DNA of 64,000 nt, from positions 1-64,000 of the forward strand of contig CAIXGW010000052.1 of the NCBI GenBank assembly GCA_903919145.1, in the 5' to 3' direction. The stretch comes from an uncultured Myxococcales bacterium. Lineage in GTDB: Bacteria > Myxococcota_A > UBA9042. Of the stretch, positions 26,403-35,248 are shown in pieces (position 1 is the first letter of the stretch; each line of letters starts with the position of its first letter). The translations under genes were made by a program, and so were the position numbers. The notes below the pieces were generated by a model that was given only the letters and a program-made list of their open reading frames with translations, ran no database searches and was not told where the DNA came from.

Positions 26403-28700
26403 ATGCCGCAGACCTGGCACGACCACTTGGAATGGGCCGCGGGGATGGGCTGGCCCGGGTGGCTGGCGCTGCTGGCGCTGGCTCTGGCCGTGCTGTTGCT
26501 GACCGCGGCCAATGTACGCCTGCTGGCCAAGCCCAGGCACCGCTGGACTCTTTTGGCACTGCGGAGCGCATCGGTTGCCCTGGTGTTGGCAGCCCTTGGC
26601 CAGCCGACGTGGGTGAGCCAAGCGCCGCGTCCCGCGGGTCAGCGGCTGGCAGTGATCCTAGACCGCTCGGCGTCGATGGCCACCGGAGCTCCCGGATCGC
26701 GGCGCTGGGACCGGGCACTGGAGGCTGTGGCGACCCTGGCAGGCCAGATGCCGGTCGAGGTGATTTCCGCCGGGGCTCGACCACAACCCATTCTAAATCC
26801 CACGGAATTGCCGCGCACCCTGCCAGCGGACCAGACCACGGACCTGCAAGCCGCGCTGCACCATGTCGCCGATGCACAGCGGGCTGGGGCCCTGCAGGCC
26901 ATGGTGGTGGTCAGCGATGGCCTGGACACAGCCACCCTGGCCGCCCGCAACCCGCCCGGCACCACCAGCCTGGATGCCGACTCTGCAGAACTGCTGCAGG
27001 GGCTCGGCGTACCGGTCCACGCCGTCTTTGTCGACGACCCAGAACCGACCAAAGACGTAGCCGTCACAGCAATCCGCGCCAGCTCGTTTGGTTTTGCGCG
27101 CACGGCCATGCCGGTAACCGTCGATCTGGAGATCTCTGGGCTGGCGGACCGCCCAGGCACCTTGACCCTCAAGCTCTCTGACAACGGCAAGCCAATGGTG
27201 ACCCAGGCCGTGCCCCTGGCCGGGCCAAGCCGGCGCGCGGTCGAGCTGGAGTTCCAGCCTCTGCACGTCGGCACCCACATCATTGAAGCGCAAGTGGTCG
27301 CCCTGCCAGAAGAAGCGACCGACGCCAACAACCGGGCGTTTGCCGCCCTGCGGGTGGTGCGCGAACGGACGCGGGTGCTGCACCTGGCCGGCAAGCCGAG
27401 CTGGGACTCGCGCTTTCTGCGCACCCACATGCGCGCCAATCCGTCTGTCGATCTGGTGTCTTTCTACATCATGGTGTCGCAGGGCTCGGGCGGGCTGGCC
27501 CTGGGCGACGACACGACGCTCATCCCCTTTCCGGCCAAAGAGATCTTTGAGGACGCCCTCTCTGGGTTTGATCTGGTCGTGTTGCAGGATTTTCCGTTTG
27601 GGCCGTTCCAGCTAGAGCAGTACCTGCCGCGGCTGCGCCAGTTTGTGCGCGGCGGCGGGGCGCTGCTGGTGCTGGGCGGACCGCAGAGCTTGGGCGCCGG
27701 TGGCTACTTTGGCTCAGGAATGGCCGATCTGCTGCCGCTGCAGCTGGCGGCGCCCGGAGACGACGGCGGCTGGGTGGATGCTCCCGCGGGCTTGCGCCTG
27801 ACACCCATCGGCTTGCAACACCCCGTGGCCCTGCTGGGAGCCGATCCCCCGGCTAGCGCGGCCGCCTGGGGCAAGCACCTGTGGCGCGGCCGCAATACCG
27901 GCCTGTCGGCCCGCGAGGCCGGTGCGGTGCTGGTCGTCGATGCAGCCGACCACCCGCTGCTGGCCGTTAGCGACATCGGCGAGGGGCGCTCCGCCGTGGT
28001 GGCCACGGATAGCCTGTGGACCTGGGCATTTGGCGCCGACAACGACCACAGCGACAGCGCCAATCGCGACCGCCACCGCGCCGACTACCACCGTCTGCTC
28101 GACCAGCTCGCGGCGTGGCTGCTGCGCGACCCAAGCCTGGATCTGCTGCAGTTGCAAGGTCCTGGCGCCGCCGTGCCGGAAGGGGCAACGCTGACCGTGC
28201 GGCTGACGGCCCGCGACGGCGCTGGGGTGGCCCTGCCGCGGCTGACGCTGCGCTGGTCAGCGGCACGCCAAAGTGCAGGCGAGGCGCCACCGCCCCAGTG
28301 GACTCTGGCCGCCCAGACTACCGACAGCGACGGCCGCGCCGAGCTGACCTTGCCTCCCCTGCAGCCGGGCGCCTGGCTGATTTCGGTGCAAGCAGAGGTC
28401 GCCGGCCGGCCCCACACCGCGGTGCTGCCGGTGGTGGTCGCGCCCTTGGGTAGCGAAGCAACACAGATCCAGCCTACGGATCGGCTGCTGCAGCTCATCG
28501 CCCGCTCGAGCGGTGGCCAGGTTTGGCCGGGCCGTCCGCCGTCGCGCGGCGTGCCGCTGCGGCCCATCGACGCCGACGACCCTGCTGCGGTAGCCGACCG
28601 CATCCACACCGACTTGTGGAGCCGCCCCGAGGTCCTGGCGCTGTTGATGCTGCTGCTGAGCGGCGAGTGGTGGCTGCGGCGGCGCTGGGGCCTGGCCTGA
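26403..28700 (+). CDS. VWA / GATase1-like membrane protein
   Basis: A 765-aa protein. Two N-terminal membrane helices (about 18-40 and 50-66) precede a VWA-like domain with MIDAS start DRSASM (87-92), an Ig-like region, and a class I amidotransferase-like region (GGGALLVLGGPQSLGAGGY) that lacks an evident catalytic Cys. There is another beta domain and a last membrane helix near the C-terminus. The domain order parallels the 937-aa protein at 6.3-9.1 kb, but with a single VWA. It follows the DUF4159 gene by 9 nt. It probably acts at the envelope; the substrate is unknown. Confidence 0.87.
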   Translation: MPQTWHDHLEWAAGMGWPGWLALLALALAVLLLTAANVRLLAKPRHRWTLLALRSASVALVLAALGQPTWVSQAPRPAGQRLAVILDRSASMATGAPGSRRWDRALEAVATLAGQMPVEVISAGARPQPILNPTELPRTLPADQTTDLQAALHHVADAQRAGALQAMVVVSDGLDTATLAARNPPGTTSLDADSAELLQGLGVPVHAVFVDDPEPTKDVAVTAIRASSFGFARTAMPVTVDLEISGLADRPGTLTLKLSDNGKPMVTQAVPLAGPSRRAVELEFQPLHVGTHIIEAQVVALPEEATDANNRAFAALRVVRERTRVLHLAGKPSWDSRFLRTHMRANPSVDLVSFYIMVSQGSGGLALGDDTTLIPFPAKEIFEDALSGFDLVVLQDFPFGPFQLEQYLPRLRQFVRGGGALLVLGGPQSLGAGGYFGSGMADLLPLQLAAPGDDGGWVDAPAGLRLTPIGLQHPVALLGADPPASAAAWGKHLWRGRNTGLSAREAGAVLVVDAADHPLLAVSDIGEGRSAVVATDSLWTWAFGADNDHSDSANRDRHRADYHRLLDQLAAWLLRDPSLDLLQLQGPGAAVPEGATLTVRLTARDGAGVALPRLTLRWSAARQSAGEAPPPQWTLAAQTTDSDGRAELTLPPLQPGAWLISVQAEVAGRPHTAVLPVVVAPLGSEATQIQPTDRLLQLIARSSGGQVWPGRPPSRGVPLRPIDADDPAAVADRIHTDLWSRPEVLALLMLLLSGEWWLRRRWGLA

Positions 28701-28877
28701 GCGACGGGCCGCCAAGACTCTGGCCGGTGGCCCGGCTGGCGCAGGGTCCCAAACACCTGTTTTTGCAGCTGAGTATCGAGGTTGCGGCGGCAAACGGCGA
28801 CCGGGCAAATTGCGCAGCCGCGGCGCCCCAAGGTCTGGTGTCAAGCGGCGCAATCGCCTACCCTCTGCACGGCCAAT

Positions 28878-28891
28878 GCGCTAGCTAGCGC
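28878..28891. promoter_or_regulatory. perfect palindrome before the aminopeptidase start
   Basis: GCGCTAGCTAGCGC is a perfect 14-bp palindrome ending 15 nt before the ATG of the M1 peptidase. It could be an operator or a small hairpin near the ribosome site. No regulator is assigned. The rest of 28701-28906 shows nothing clear. Confidence 0.35.
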
Positions 28892-28906
28892 GCACCTGGA
28901 GCATGC

Positions 28907-31474
28907 ATGTCCTCTCGCGAACACGGATTCCGCGGCATTGGCGCGGTCGAAAGCTCAGCCCTCTACGCCCTGCGCGCCCCCAAGGATTTTGCAACGGCGC
29001 AAACCCCAGATCAGTTCGGGCCAGACGTGCCCGTCGACTGGGAAGAGCTGACGCTGGCCGTAGAGGTCGATGTCCACGCCAAGCGGGTCCGCGGCACCGC
29101 CACCTGGCAAGGCACCGTGCGCAAGCAACAGCTCAGCCGGATTTGCTTGGATGCAGAAGGGTTTGAGGTGCTTCGCTGCTTTGGCGGCGACGGGCGCCGG
29201 CTCGCCACCGAGCACGATGGCCGCCACCTGTGGATCGACCTGGGTGGCCAGCGCCAGCGCGGGCAAGAGGTCCGCGTTTCCATCGATTTTGACACCAGAG
29301 AGCCGCGCGCCGGCTTCTACTTTGTGCTGCCCGACGCCGATCACCCTGACCGCCCGGCTCACGCCTGGACCCAGGGCCAAGACGAAGACAGCAAGTACTG
29401 GTTCCCCTGCCACGACAGCCCCAACCACAAAGCGCGCCTGCACATCATTGCCACCGTGCCTGAAGGCATGTCGGCCCTGTCCAACGGCGTGCTGCGCAAC
29501 ATCTACCGCGCGGCCGACCCGACCAAGCGCATTTTTGACTGGCAGATGGCCCGGCCCATTCCGATCTACCTCTTGACGCTGGTGGTCGGGCCCTTTGTCG
29601 AGGTGGTACAGCGCCAAGAGCCGCTGCCAATCAGCTATTGGGTCCTGCCCGGCCGCCAAGAAGACGGCGAGCGCAGCTTTGCCCGCACCCCAGAGATGGT
29701 GGCACTGTATGAGAAACTGACCGGCGTGCCTTTCCCGTTTGAGAAGTACGGCCAGGTCGCCGTGGCCGAATTCGTGTTCGGTGGCATGGAGAACGCGTCT
29801 CTGACCACCCAAACGGACTTGACGCTGCACGACGCCCGCGCCCACCTGGACTTCAGCTCAGAGCCGCTGGTGTCTCACGAATTGGCCCACCAGTGGTTTG
29901 GCGACCTGGTCACCTGCCGCACCTGGAGCCACGGCTGGCTCAATGAGGGCTTTGCCACCTATTTTGAGCAGTTGTGGCAGGAGCACGCCCACGGCGCCGA
30001 CGAGTTCGACTTCGCCCGCCTGAGCGCCCTGCGGGCCTACTTGGCCGAGGACAGCGGTCGCTACCGCCGCACCATCGTGGCCGTCAAGTATGAAGAGCCC
30101 ATCGACGTGTTTGACGCGCACCTCTACGAGAAGGGCGGCGCCGTCTTGCACATGCTGCGCCGCAAGCTAGGAGACGAGGCGTTTTTTGGCAGCGTGAATA
30201 GCTATTTGCAGGCCTTTGCCGATCAGACCGTTGAGACGCCGGATCTGCGCCGGGCCGTAGAGGACTTCACCGGCCTGGACCTGGGCAAATTCTTCTGGCA
30301 GTGGGTCCTGAACGGCAAGGGCCACCCCGAGCTCAAGGTCAGTGGCGCTTGGGACGGCGACGAGCGGCGCTACACCCTGACTTTTGAGCAGAATCAGGAC
30401 CTGGACAGCTCCAACCTCTTTCAATTTGAGGTCGACGTCGAGCTGCGCTGGGAGGCCGGCAAAGAGACCAAGAAGCTGTGTGTAGACCGCAAGCAGCAGT
30501 CATTTGCGATCAGCGTGCCGGCCAATCCAACGCTGGTGCTGGTCGATCCGCGCGGAGACCTGCTGGCCACCTGGGAGTGGGCGCTGCCTGAGCCCAACCA
30601 GCGCACCTGCCTGGCCAGCGCCGATGCCCCAGTGTGGGCGCGCCTGCAGGCCGCCGCAGCGCTGGCCAAGCGACCGTCTGCCCAGAACACCGCCGCGCTG
30701 GCCCAGCTGCTGCGCGGCGATCACCCGTGGATGCTACAGGCCGAAGTCGCCAAAGCCCTGGGCAAGATCAACACCCAAGCTGCCTGGCAGGCCCTGGCTG
30801 AAGCGGCTCTGACCCACCCCAAGGCGCGCCGGGCCGCCCGAGAGGCCATGGGCAAATTCACCGGCGAGACCGCGGCTTCCGCCCTGGCGCTGCTGCTGGC
30901 TGCCGGTGACCCGTCGGTGCTCGTCGAGGCAGAGACGGCCAAGGCCCTGGGCGCTTCGCGGGGCAAGAACGCGTTTGAGGCCCTGGTTGCCGCGCTGGAC
31001 CGCGACAGCTGGAACGAGACGGTGCGCGTGGGCGTACTTGACGGCCTTGCCGCTCTGCAGGACCCGCGGGCCATTGCTGTGGCCGCTGGCTTTCTAGAGA
31101 AGCGCTGGCCGACGCTGTTGCGCTGTGGCGCCATCCGCTGCTTGTGCAGTTTCTCTGCCGAGCCCGCGGCGGCCCTGGACGCACTGCGGCCGTGGACGGC
31201 AGATACCTCTTTCCGCTTCGCCTTCAACCTCGCTTCAGCGCTGGGACAATTGGGCGACGGCCGGGCGGTGGCCCTGCTGCAGACCGTGGCAGACAAAGCC
31301 ATCGACGGCCGCGTCAAGAAGCGCGCCGGCGAGTCGATCGCGGCAGTGCGCGCCGGTCTGGGCGCCGGCAAACAAGTCGACGGCATGCGCAGCGATGTAG
31401 AGGCACTGCGCAGCCAGTTGCGCGACCTCCATGAGCAATTCGACCGCCTCAAGCAGTCGCGCCAGACCGCATGA
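28907..31474 (+). CDS. M1-family zinc aminopeptidase with HEAT-like repeats
   Basis: An 855-aa protein. An N-terminal beta domain is followed by the gluzincin core: the substrate-binding GGMENAS motif, zinc site HELAH (His324, Glu325, His328) with NEGFATYFE supplying the third ligand, and a later catalytic Tyr region. It removes N-terminal amino acids from peptides. There is no signal peptide, so it is cytoplasmic. After about residue 560 the usual C-terminal domain is replaced by HEAT-like helical repeats and a short coiled coil. GGAG lies 6-9 nt upstream of the ATG. Its stop overlaps the next start (ATGA). Confidence 0.94.
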   Translation: MSSREHGFRGIGAVESSALYALRAPKDFATAQTPDQFGPDVPVDWEELTLAVEVDVHAKRVRGTATWQGTVRKQQLSRICLDAEGFEVLRCFGGDGRRLATEHDGRHLWIDLGGQRQRGQEVRVSIDFDTREPRAGFYFVLPDADHPDRPAHAWTQGQDEDSKYWFPCHDSPNHKARLHIIATVPEGMSALSNGVLRNIYRAADPTKRIFDWQMARPIPIYLLTLVVGPFVEVVQRQEPLPISYWVLPGRQEDGERSFARTPEMVALYEKLTGVPFPFEKYGQVAVAEFVFGGMENASLTTQTDLTLHDARAHLDFSSEPLVSHELAHQWFGDLVTCRTWSHGWLNEGFATYFEQLWQEHAHGADEFDFARLSALRAYLAEDSGRYRRTIVAVKYEEPIDVFDAHLYEKGGAVLHMLRRKLGDEAFFGSVNSYLQAFADQTVETPDLRRAVEDFTGLDLGKFFWQWVLNGKGHPELKVSGAWDGDERRYTLTFEQNQDLDSSNLFQFEVDVELRWEAGKETKKLCVDRKQQSFAISVPANPTLVLVDPRGDLLATWEWALPEPNQRTCLASADAPVWARLQAAAALAKRPSAQNTAALAQLLRGDHPWMLQAEVAKALGKINTQAAWQALAEAALTHPKARRAAREAMGKFTGETAASALALLLAAGDPSVLVEAETAKALGASRGKNAFEALVAALDRDSWNETVRVGVLDGLAALQDPRAIAVAAGFLEKRWPTLLRCGAIRCLCSFSAEPAAALDALRPWTADTSFRFAFNLASALGQLGDGRAVALLQTVADKAIDGRVKKRAGESIAAVRAGLGAGKQVDGMRSDVEALRSQLRDLHEQFDRLKQSRQTA

Positions 31475-32637
31475 CCCGCGCCACCCGCCTGTTGCAGCGG
31501 GCTCAGCCGCTGCTTGGAAGGGCAGTGAGCCAGCAGTGGTGCTCCGCTGCGGCCCTCGCGTTGGTGCTGGATGGGCAGATCGCCGAGGTCCACTGCGGCC
31601 GCAGCAGTCGAACCCGCCAAGTGCGCTGCGGCGACCGCTGGCGCTGGGAGCCCTGCCCGGGCACGCCGATCGACCAGCACAGCCGTTTTGACCTGGCCAG
31701 CCTGACCAAGCCGATGGCGACTTCGACCTTGGTGGCGCAGGCCGTGGGCAAGGGCTTGTTGCGCCTAGAGGATCGCCTGGACGGTTGGCTGGTGGATGCC
31801 GCCGACAAGCCGGCTGCAGCGGTGACGTTGGGCCAGCTGGTCAGCCACGCTTCTGGCCTGCCCGCCTGGCGCGATTTCTTTATTCAAACCGCCCACCTGG
31901 CCAGCCAGGACCGCGCCGCGGCGGTCCGGGCTTTGGTGCTGGACACCGCCTTGGAGCAACCGCCGGGCCAGCAGGCGGTCTACAGCGACCTTGGATTTCT
32001 GCTGCTGGGTTGGGTCCTGGAGGCGGCGCTGGCCCTGCCGCTCGACCAGGCGTTTGACCAGTTGGTGGCGAACAAAATTGGCCTGAACACTGGATTTTTG
32101 CCCATCGCCGCCGCTGGACCGCCGCGACCGCTGTCTTGCCAAAGCGAGGCCCTGGTCAGCACCGAGGTCTGGCCGCCGCGCTGCCCAACCGGCCTTGCCC
32201 TGTGCGGCCAGGTCCACGACGACAATGCCGCCGCCTTGCAAGGGATTGCCGGGCACGCCGGCTTGTTCTCTAGCTGCCAAGATGTCGGCCGCTGGGCGCT
32301 GCAGTGGCTGCTGGCAGCGACGGGTCAGGCCAATGCGCTGGGGCTGGACCCTGGCCTCGCGGCCCACTGGACCACAGCCGCCGGGGCGGCCCAGACCACC
32401 TGGCGCCACGGCTGGGACACGCCCAGCCGGCCCTCGTCTTCGGCCGGCAGCCGAGCCCCACAGGGCGCCTTTGGCCACTTGGGGTTTGTCGGCACCAGCG
32501 TGTGGCTGGCTCCGGCTCAGCAAGCGGCAGTGGTCCTGCTGACCAACCGGGTGCACCCGAGCCGCGAGGCCGTGCAGGGCATTCGACAACTACGCCCAGC
32601 TGTTCACGATCTCCTTTGGGAGGGCCTTGGCGGTTGA
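31471..32637 (+). CDS. beta-lactamase-family serine hydrolase (class C / penicillin-binding fold)
   Basis: A 388-aa protein with the three active-site motifs of the class C/DD-peptidase fold: SLTK (Ser77, Lys80), YSD as the YxN-like motif, and HLG as the terminal KTG-like motif. Such proteins include esterases, DD-carboxypeptidases and peptide hydrolases; the substrate is not evident. There is no clear signal peptide, so a cytoplasmic role is possible. Start and stop overlap (ATGA) with the aminopeptidase, which suggests a coupled peptide-processing pair. Confidence 0.9.
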   Translation: MTRATRLLQRAQPLLGRAVSQQWCSAAALALVLDGQIAEVHCGRSSRTRQVRCGDRWRWEPCPGTPIDQHSRFDLASLTKPMATSTLVAQAVGKGLLRLEDRLDGWLVDAADKPAAAVTLGQLVSHASGLPAWRDFFIQTAHLASQDRAAAVRALVLDTALEQPPGQQAVYSDLGFLLLGWVLEAALALPLDQAFDQLVANKIGLNTGFLPIAAAGPPRPLSCQSEALVSTEVWPPRCPTGLALCGQVHDDNAAALQGIAGHAGLFSSCQDVGRWALQWLLAATGQANALGLDPGLAAHWTTAAGAAQTTWRHGWDTPSRPSSSAGSRAPQGAFGHLGFVGTSVWLAPAQQAAVVLLTNRVHPSREAVQGIRQLRPAVHDLLWEGLGG

Positions 32638-32779
32638 CCGGTGCTCGCGCCGGCTGGTATTGTCGCGCCTTCGCGGCTGAGCCGCAGGAATCACCAGCTT
32701 GGACGCGGCAACCGCCGCTGTCAGCTGCCGGCGCAAGGCCGGTACCGGGCCAGCACGAGTCCATTTCCGGAGGCAGAGG

Positions 32780-33907
32780 GTGTCCGACGCGCGTCCGATC
32801 ACCAACGTCACCGATTTTGTCTGCAGCAGTTGCTGGAACTCGTTCAGCCGCAACCAGGCCGGTGTCGATCGCGGAGACCATGTGGTCTGCCCGCACTGTG
32901 GCCACGCCGTGGCGACTGCCCGCAGCGGCAACGTGATTGCGGCTGTCAACGCGGCGCCGGCCCGCACGCAGCAGCCTTCTGACGGCTTTGACACCCCCGG
33001 CCAGCCAACGCTGCCGTCCTTTGGCGCGCCTGCCCAGGACCACGCTCCGCTGGCGCAGGCGGTGCATGGTTGGCTGCCGCCAGACCTGGTGAGCCGCTCG
33101 GCCGAGCCCGCCGGCTTTATTGTGGGCGAGCCCGATGAGCTGGACGATTTCGACTTCAACGAGTCGACGCTGCGCCCAGATATCAGCCACGAAGGCCTGC
33201 TGCAGGCCGTGCGGACCCCGGCGGCGACGCCCGGCCTGGCCCAGCTGCTGGCGATGGAAGCCGCCGCGAGCCCCGCGCCGCTGGCGGTCGTTGCCGACGA
33301 TCCCAGCGTTGGCGTCGACGAGCCTACGCCGCCAGAAGGAACGCAGACCGAGCCGCAGACGCCCGAAGAGCGCGACTGGAAGCTCAAGGCCATTGGGCTG
33401 ACCTACAATTTCCACGGCCTGGATGCACTCATCGGCTGGGCCAGCAACAAGGCCGGCCAGTCCATGCAGATCTCGGCGGATGGCACGACTTGGCGCGATT
33501 TTGCCGTGTTCTTTGCCCTGTACCGCGCGGGAGTACCGGCGGCCAAGGCCTTTGAAGATGCCGCCAATCCCAACGCGCTGGCCGAATTGGCAGCCAAGCC
33601 GGCGGTGATCGCCGGCCCCGCCGCCAAGAAGCCCGCGCCAGAGTTGCTGGGCACCGGGAGAGACAGCGGCGCCTCCAAGGCCGCCCCTGCGCGCGACATT
33701 GGCGTGCCGCGGGCCTCTGGCTCTCGGCCGGCCAAGCCCGCTATCGGCGCAGCCGGCAGCCCGTCCAAGCGGATGCCAGTGGCCGCTGCAGCGGCTGGCA
33801 AAGAAAGCAACAACGCCACGCGCATCGCAGCCGTCGTTGCCGTGGTCCTGGTGCTGGTTGTCGCTGCGCTGGCGTGGAAGGGCGTGCTGCCCGGCTTTGG
33901 CAAATAG
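32780..33907 (+). CDS. zinc-ribbon protein with C-terminal membrane helix
   Basis: A 375-aa protein. The GTG start has GGAGG 6 nt upstream. The N-terminus is a CxxC...CxxC zinc ribbon (FVCSSCW ... VVCPHCGH). The middle is acidic and flexible, then a globular segment of about 60 residues (GLTYNFHGLDALIGWA ... FALYRAGVPAAKAFED). A basic Pro/Ala linker leads to one membrane helix (VVAVVLVLVVAALAW) and a short tail. This tail-anchored, cytoplasm-facing zinc-ribbon layout is common in Myxococcota. Function unknown. It converges with hemW. Confidence 0.82.
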   Translation: MSDARPITNVTDFVCSSCWNSFSRNQAGVDRGDHVVCPHCGHAVATARSGNVIAAVNAAPARTQQPSDGFDTPGQPTLPSFGAPAQDHAPLAQAVHGWLPPDLVSRSAEPAGFIVGEPDELDDFDFNESTLRPDISHEGLLQAVRTPAATPGLAQLLAMEAAASPAPLAVVADDPSVGVDEPTPPEGTQTEPQTPEERDWKLKAIGLTYNFHGLDALIGWASNKAGQSMQISADGTTWRDFAVFFALYRAGVPAAKAFEDAANPNALAELAAKPAVIAGPAAKKPAPELLGTGRDSGASKAAPARDIGVPRASGSRPAKPAIGAAGSPSKRMPVAAAAAGKESNNATRIAAVVAVVLVLVVAALAWKGVLPGFGK

Positions 33908-34042
33908 GCGGCCGCTCAAGGCTGACCGCTTGGCCGTCGCAGTGGAGTCCGACCGGCTAGCCCTTTGCTCTCGGGCGCCATTCGGACCGATGGCCCGCAA
34001 CCCCTAGCCAAAGCCACCAACCACAACAGTACGTTGGCACGG

Positions 34043-35248
34043 CTAGGCAAGCTCGCGGATCACCGCGTCCAGCCGTTCTGTGGCAGTGGCGGCGACGCGC
34101 AGGAAATGCCCTTGGGTTTCCAACTCAAAGCCACGACTCTTGGCAAGCTCTACGCGCCGCAGCAGCTCATGCAGGCCTGCCGAGCCGCAGTCGCGCTCGA
34201 CCGTGCGCAGGTCCAGCCCATCGTCCAACCGCAAGCCCGTCAAAAGCAGCTCTGGCAGGCGCATCTGCGGAGTCACGTGCTCCCGCAGCACCTCGGGTAG
34301 GACCAGAGAGCTCGCGCGATCTGGGCCCAAGGCGCCCAGGTACTCGCGGTGCTGGCGAGTGTTGCCGTAGCGGAATTCGCCTTGATCAGAGGGCAAGAAG
34401 CCGTGGGCGCCAACGCCGGCCGCCAGGTAGTGGCCACCAGTCCAGTACACCAAGTTGTGGCGCGAGCGGTGGCCGGGCTTGGCAAAATTGGAGACTTCGT
34501 AGCGCTCCAAGCCGTGCTTGCCCACCAGCGCTGGCATCTGGCTGAGCATGGTCATCTGCAGGTCGTCATCAGGCGGCGTCTGCAGGCCGCGCTCGACGCG
34601 GGTCGCCAGCGGCGTGCCTTCTTCTACCGTCAGCGCATAGGCCGAGAGGTGCGGCAGCCCGTGGCCCAGCACCCCATCGACATCGGCGCTCAGCCGCAGC
34701 TGATCCTGGTCGGGCGCGCCGTACAGCAGATCGGCGCTGGCACTGATCAACTGGCCACTGGCCACCCACTGCCCCAGCAGCGCCAGGGTCTTGCGCGCCG
34801 CCGCAGCGTCATGCACGCGGTCGAGCAGCGCCAGCCGCCGGTCGTCCAGCGCCTGCACACCAAGCGAAATGCGGTTGATCCCCGCAGCCAGGTAGCCGCG
34901 CAAGTTGCCTTCCTCTGCGGCGCCAGGGTTGGCTTCAAGCGTAATCTCTGCCCCTTGAGCCAAGCCGCCCCAGCGATCCAGCCAGCTGAGCACCTGCCCC
35001 ACCGGCTCGGGTCCCCACAGCGAAGGCGTGCCGCCGCCAAAATAGACGGTCGCTATCGGCGCCGGCTGCAGGTCGTGGGTGCGCATTTGCAGCTCGGTCA
35101 GAATCGCTTGCAAATAGGCTTCTCTGGGAATGTGCAGCGACACCGCGGTGGCAAAATCGCAGTAGGCGCAGCGCTTTAGGCACCACGGAAAGTGGATGTA
35201 GACGCTCCAGGAGCCTTGGCGTGGCATCGCAGGTCTGGGGGCGGTCAC
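34043..35248 (-). CDS. hemW: HemW-like radical SAM protein (coproporphyrinogen oxidase family)
   Basis: A 401-aa protein. The radical-SAM cluster motif CxxxCxxC is C23, C27, C30 followed by DF, and FGGGTPS is the SAM-binding glycine motif. Length and motifs fit HemW, a haem-binding chaperone often annotated as oxygen-independent coproporphyrinogen III oxidase. A C-terminal HemN domain is present. The GTG start overlaps the stop of the upstream gene (GTGA); an in-frame ATG lies seven codons later. Whether it is an oxidase or a haem chaperone cannot be settled from sequence alone. Confidence 0.9.
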   Translation of the reverse strand: MTAPRPAMPRQGSWSVYIHFPWCLKRCAYCDFATAVSLHIPREAYLQAILTELQMRTHDLQPAPIATVYFGGGTPSLWGPEPVGQVLSWLDRWGGLAQGAEITLEANPGAAEEGNLRGYLAAGINRISLGVQALDDRRLALLDRVHDAAAARKTLALLGQWVASGQLISASADLLYGAPDQDQLRLSADVDGVLGHGLPHLSAYALTVEEGTPLATRVERGLQTPPDDDLQMTMLSQMPALVGKHGLERYEVSNFAKPGHRSRHNLVYWTGGHYLAAGVGAHGFLPSDQGEFRYGNTRQHREYLGALGPDRASSLVLPEVLREHVTPQMRLPELLLTGLRLDDGLDLRTVERDCGSAGLHELLRRVELAKSRGFELETQGHFLRVAATATERLDAVIRELA

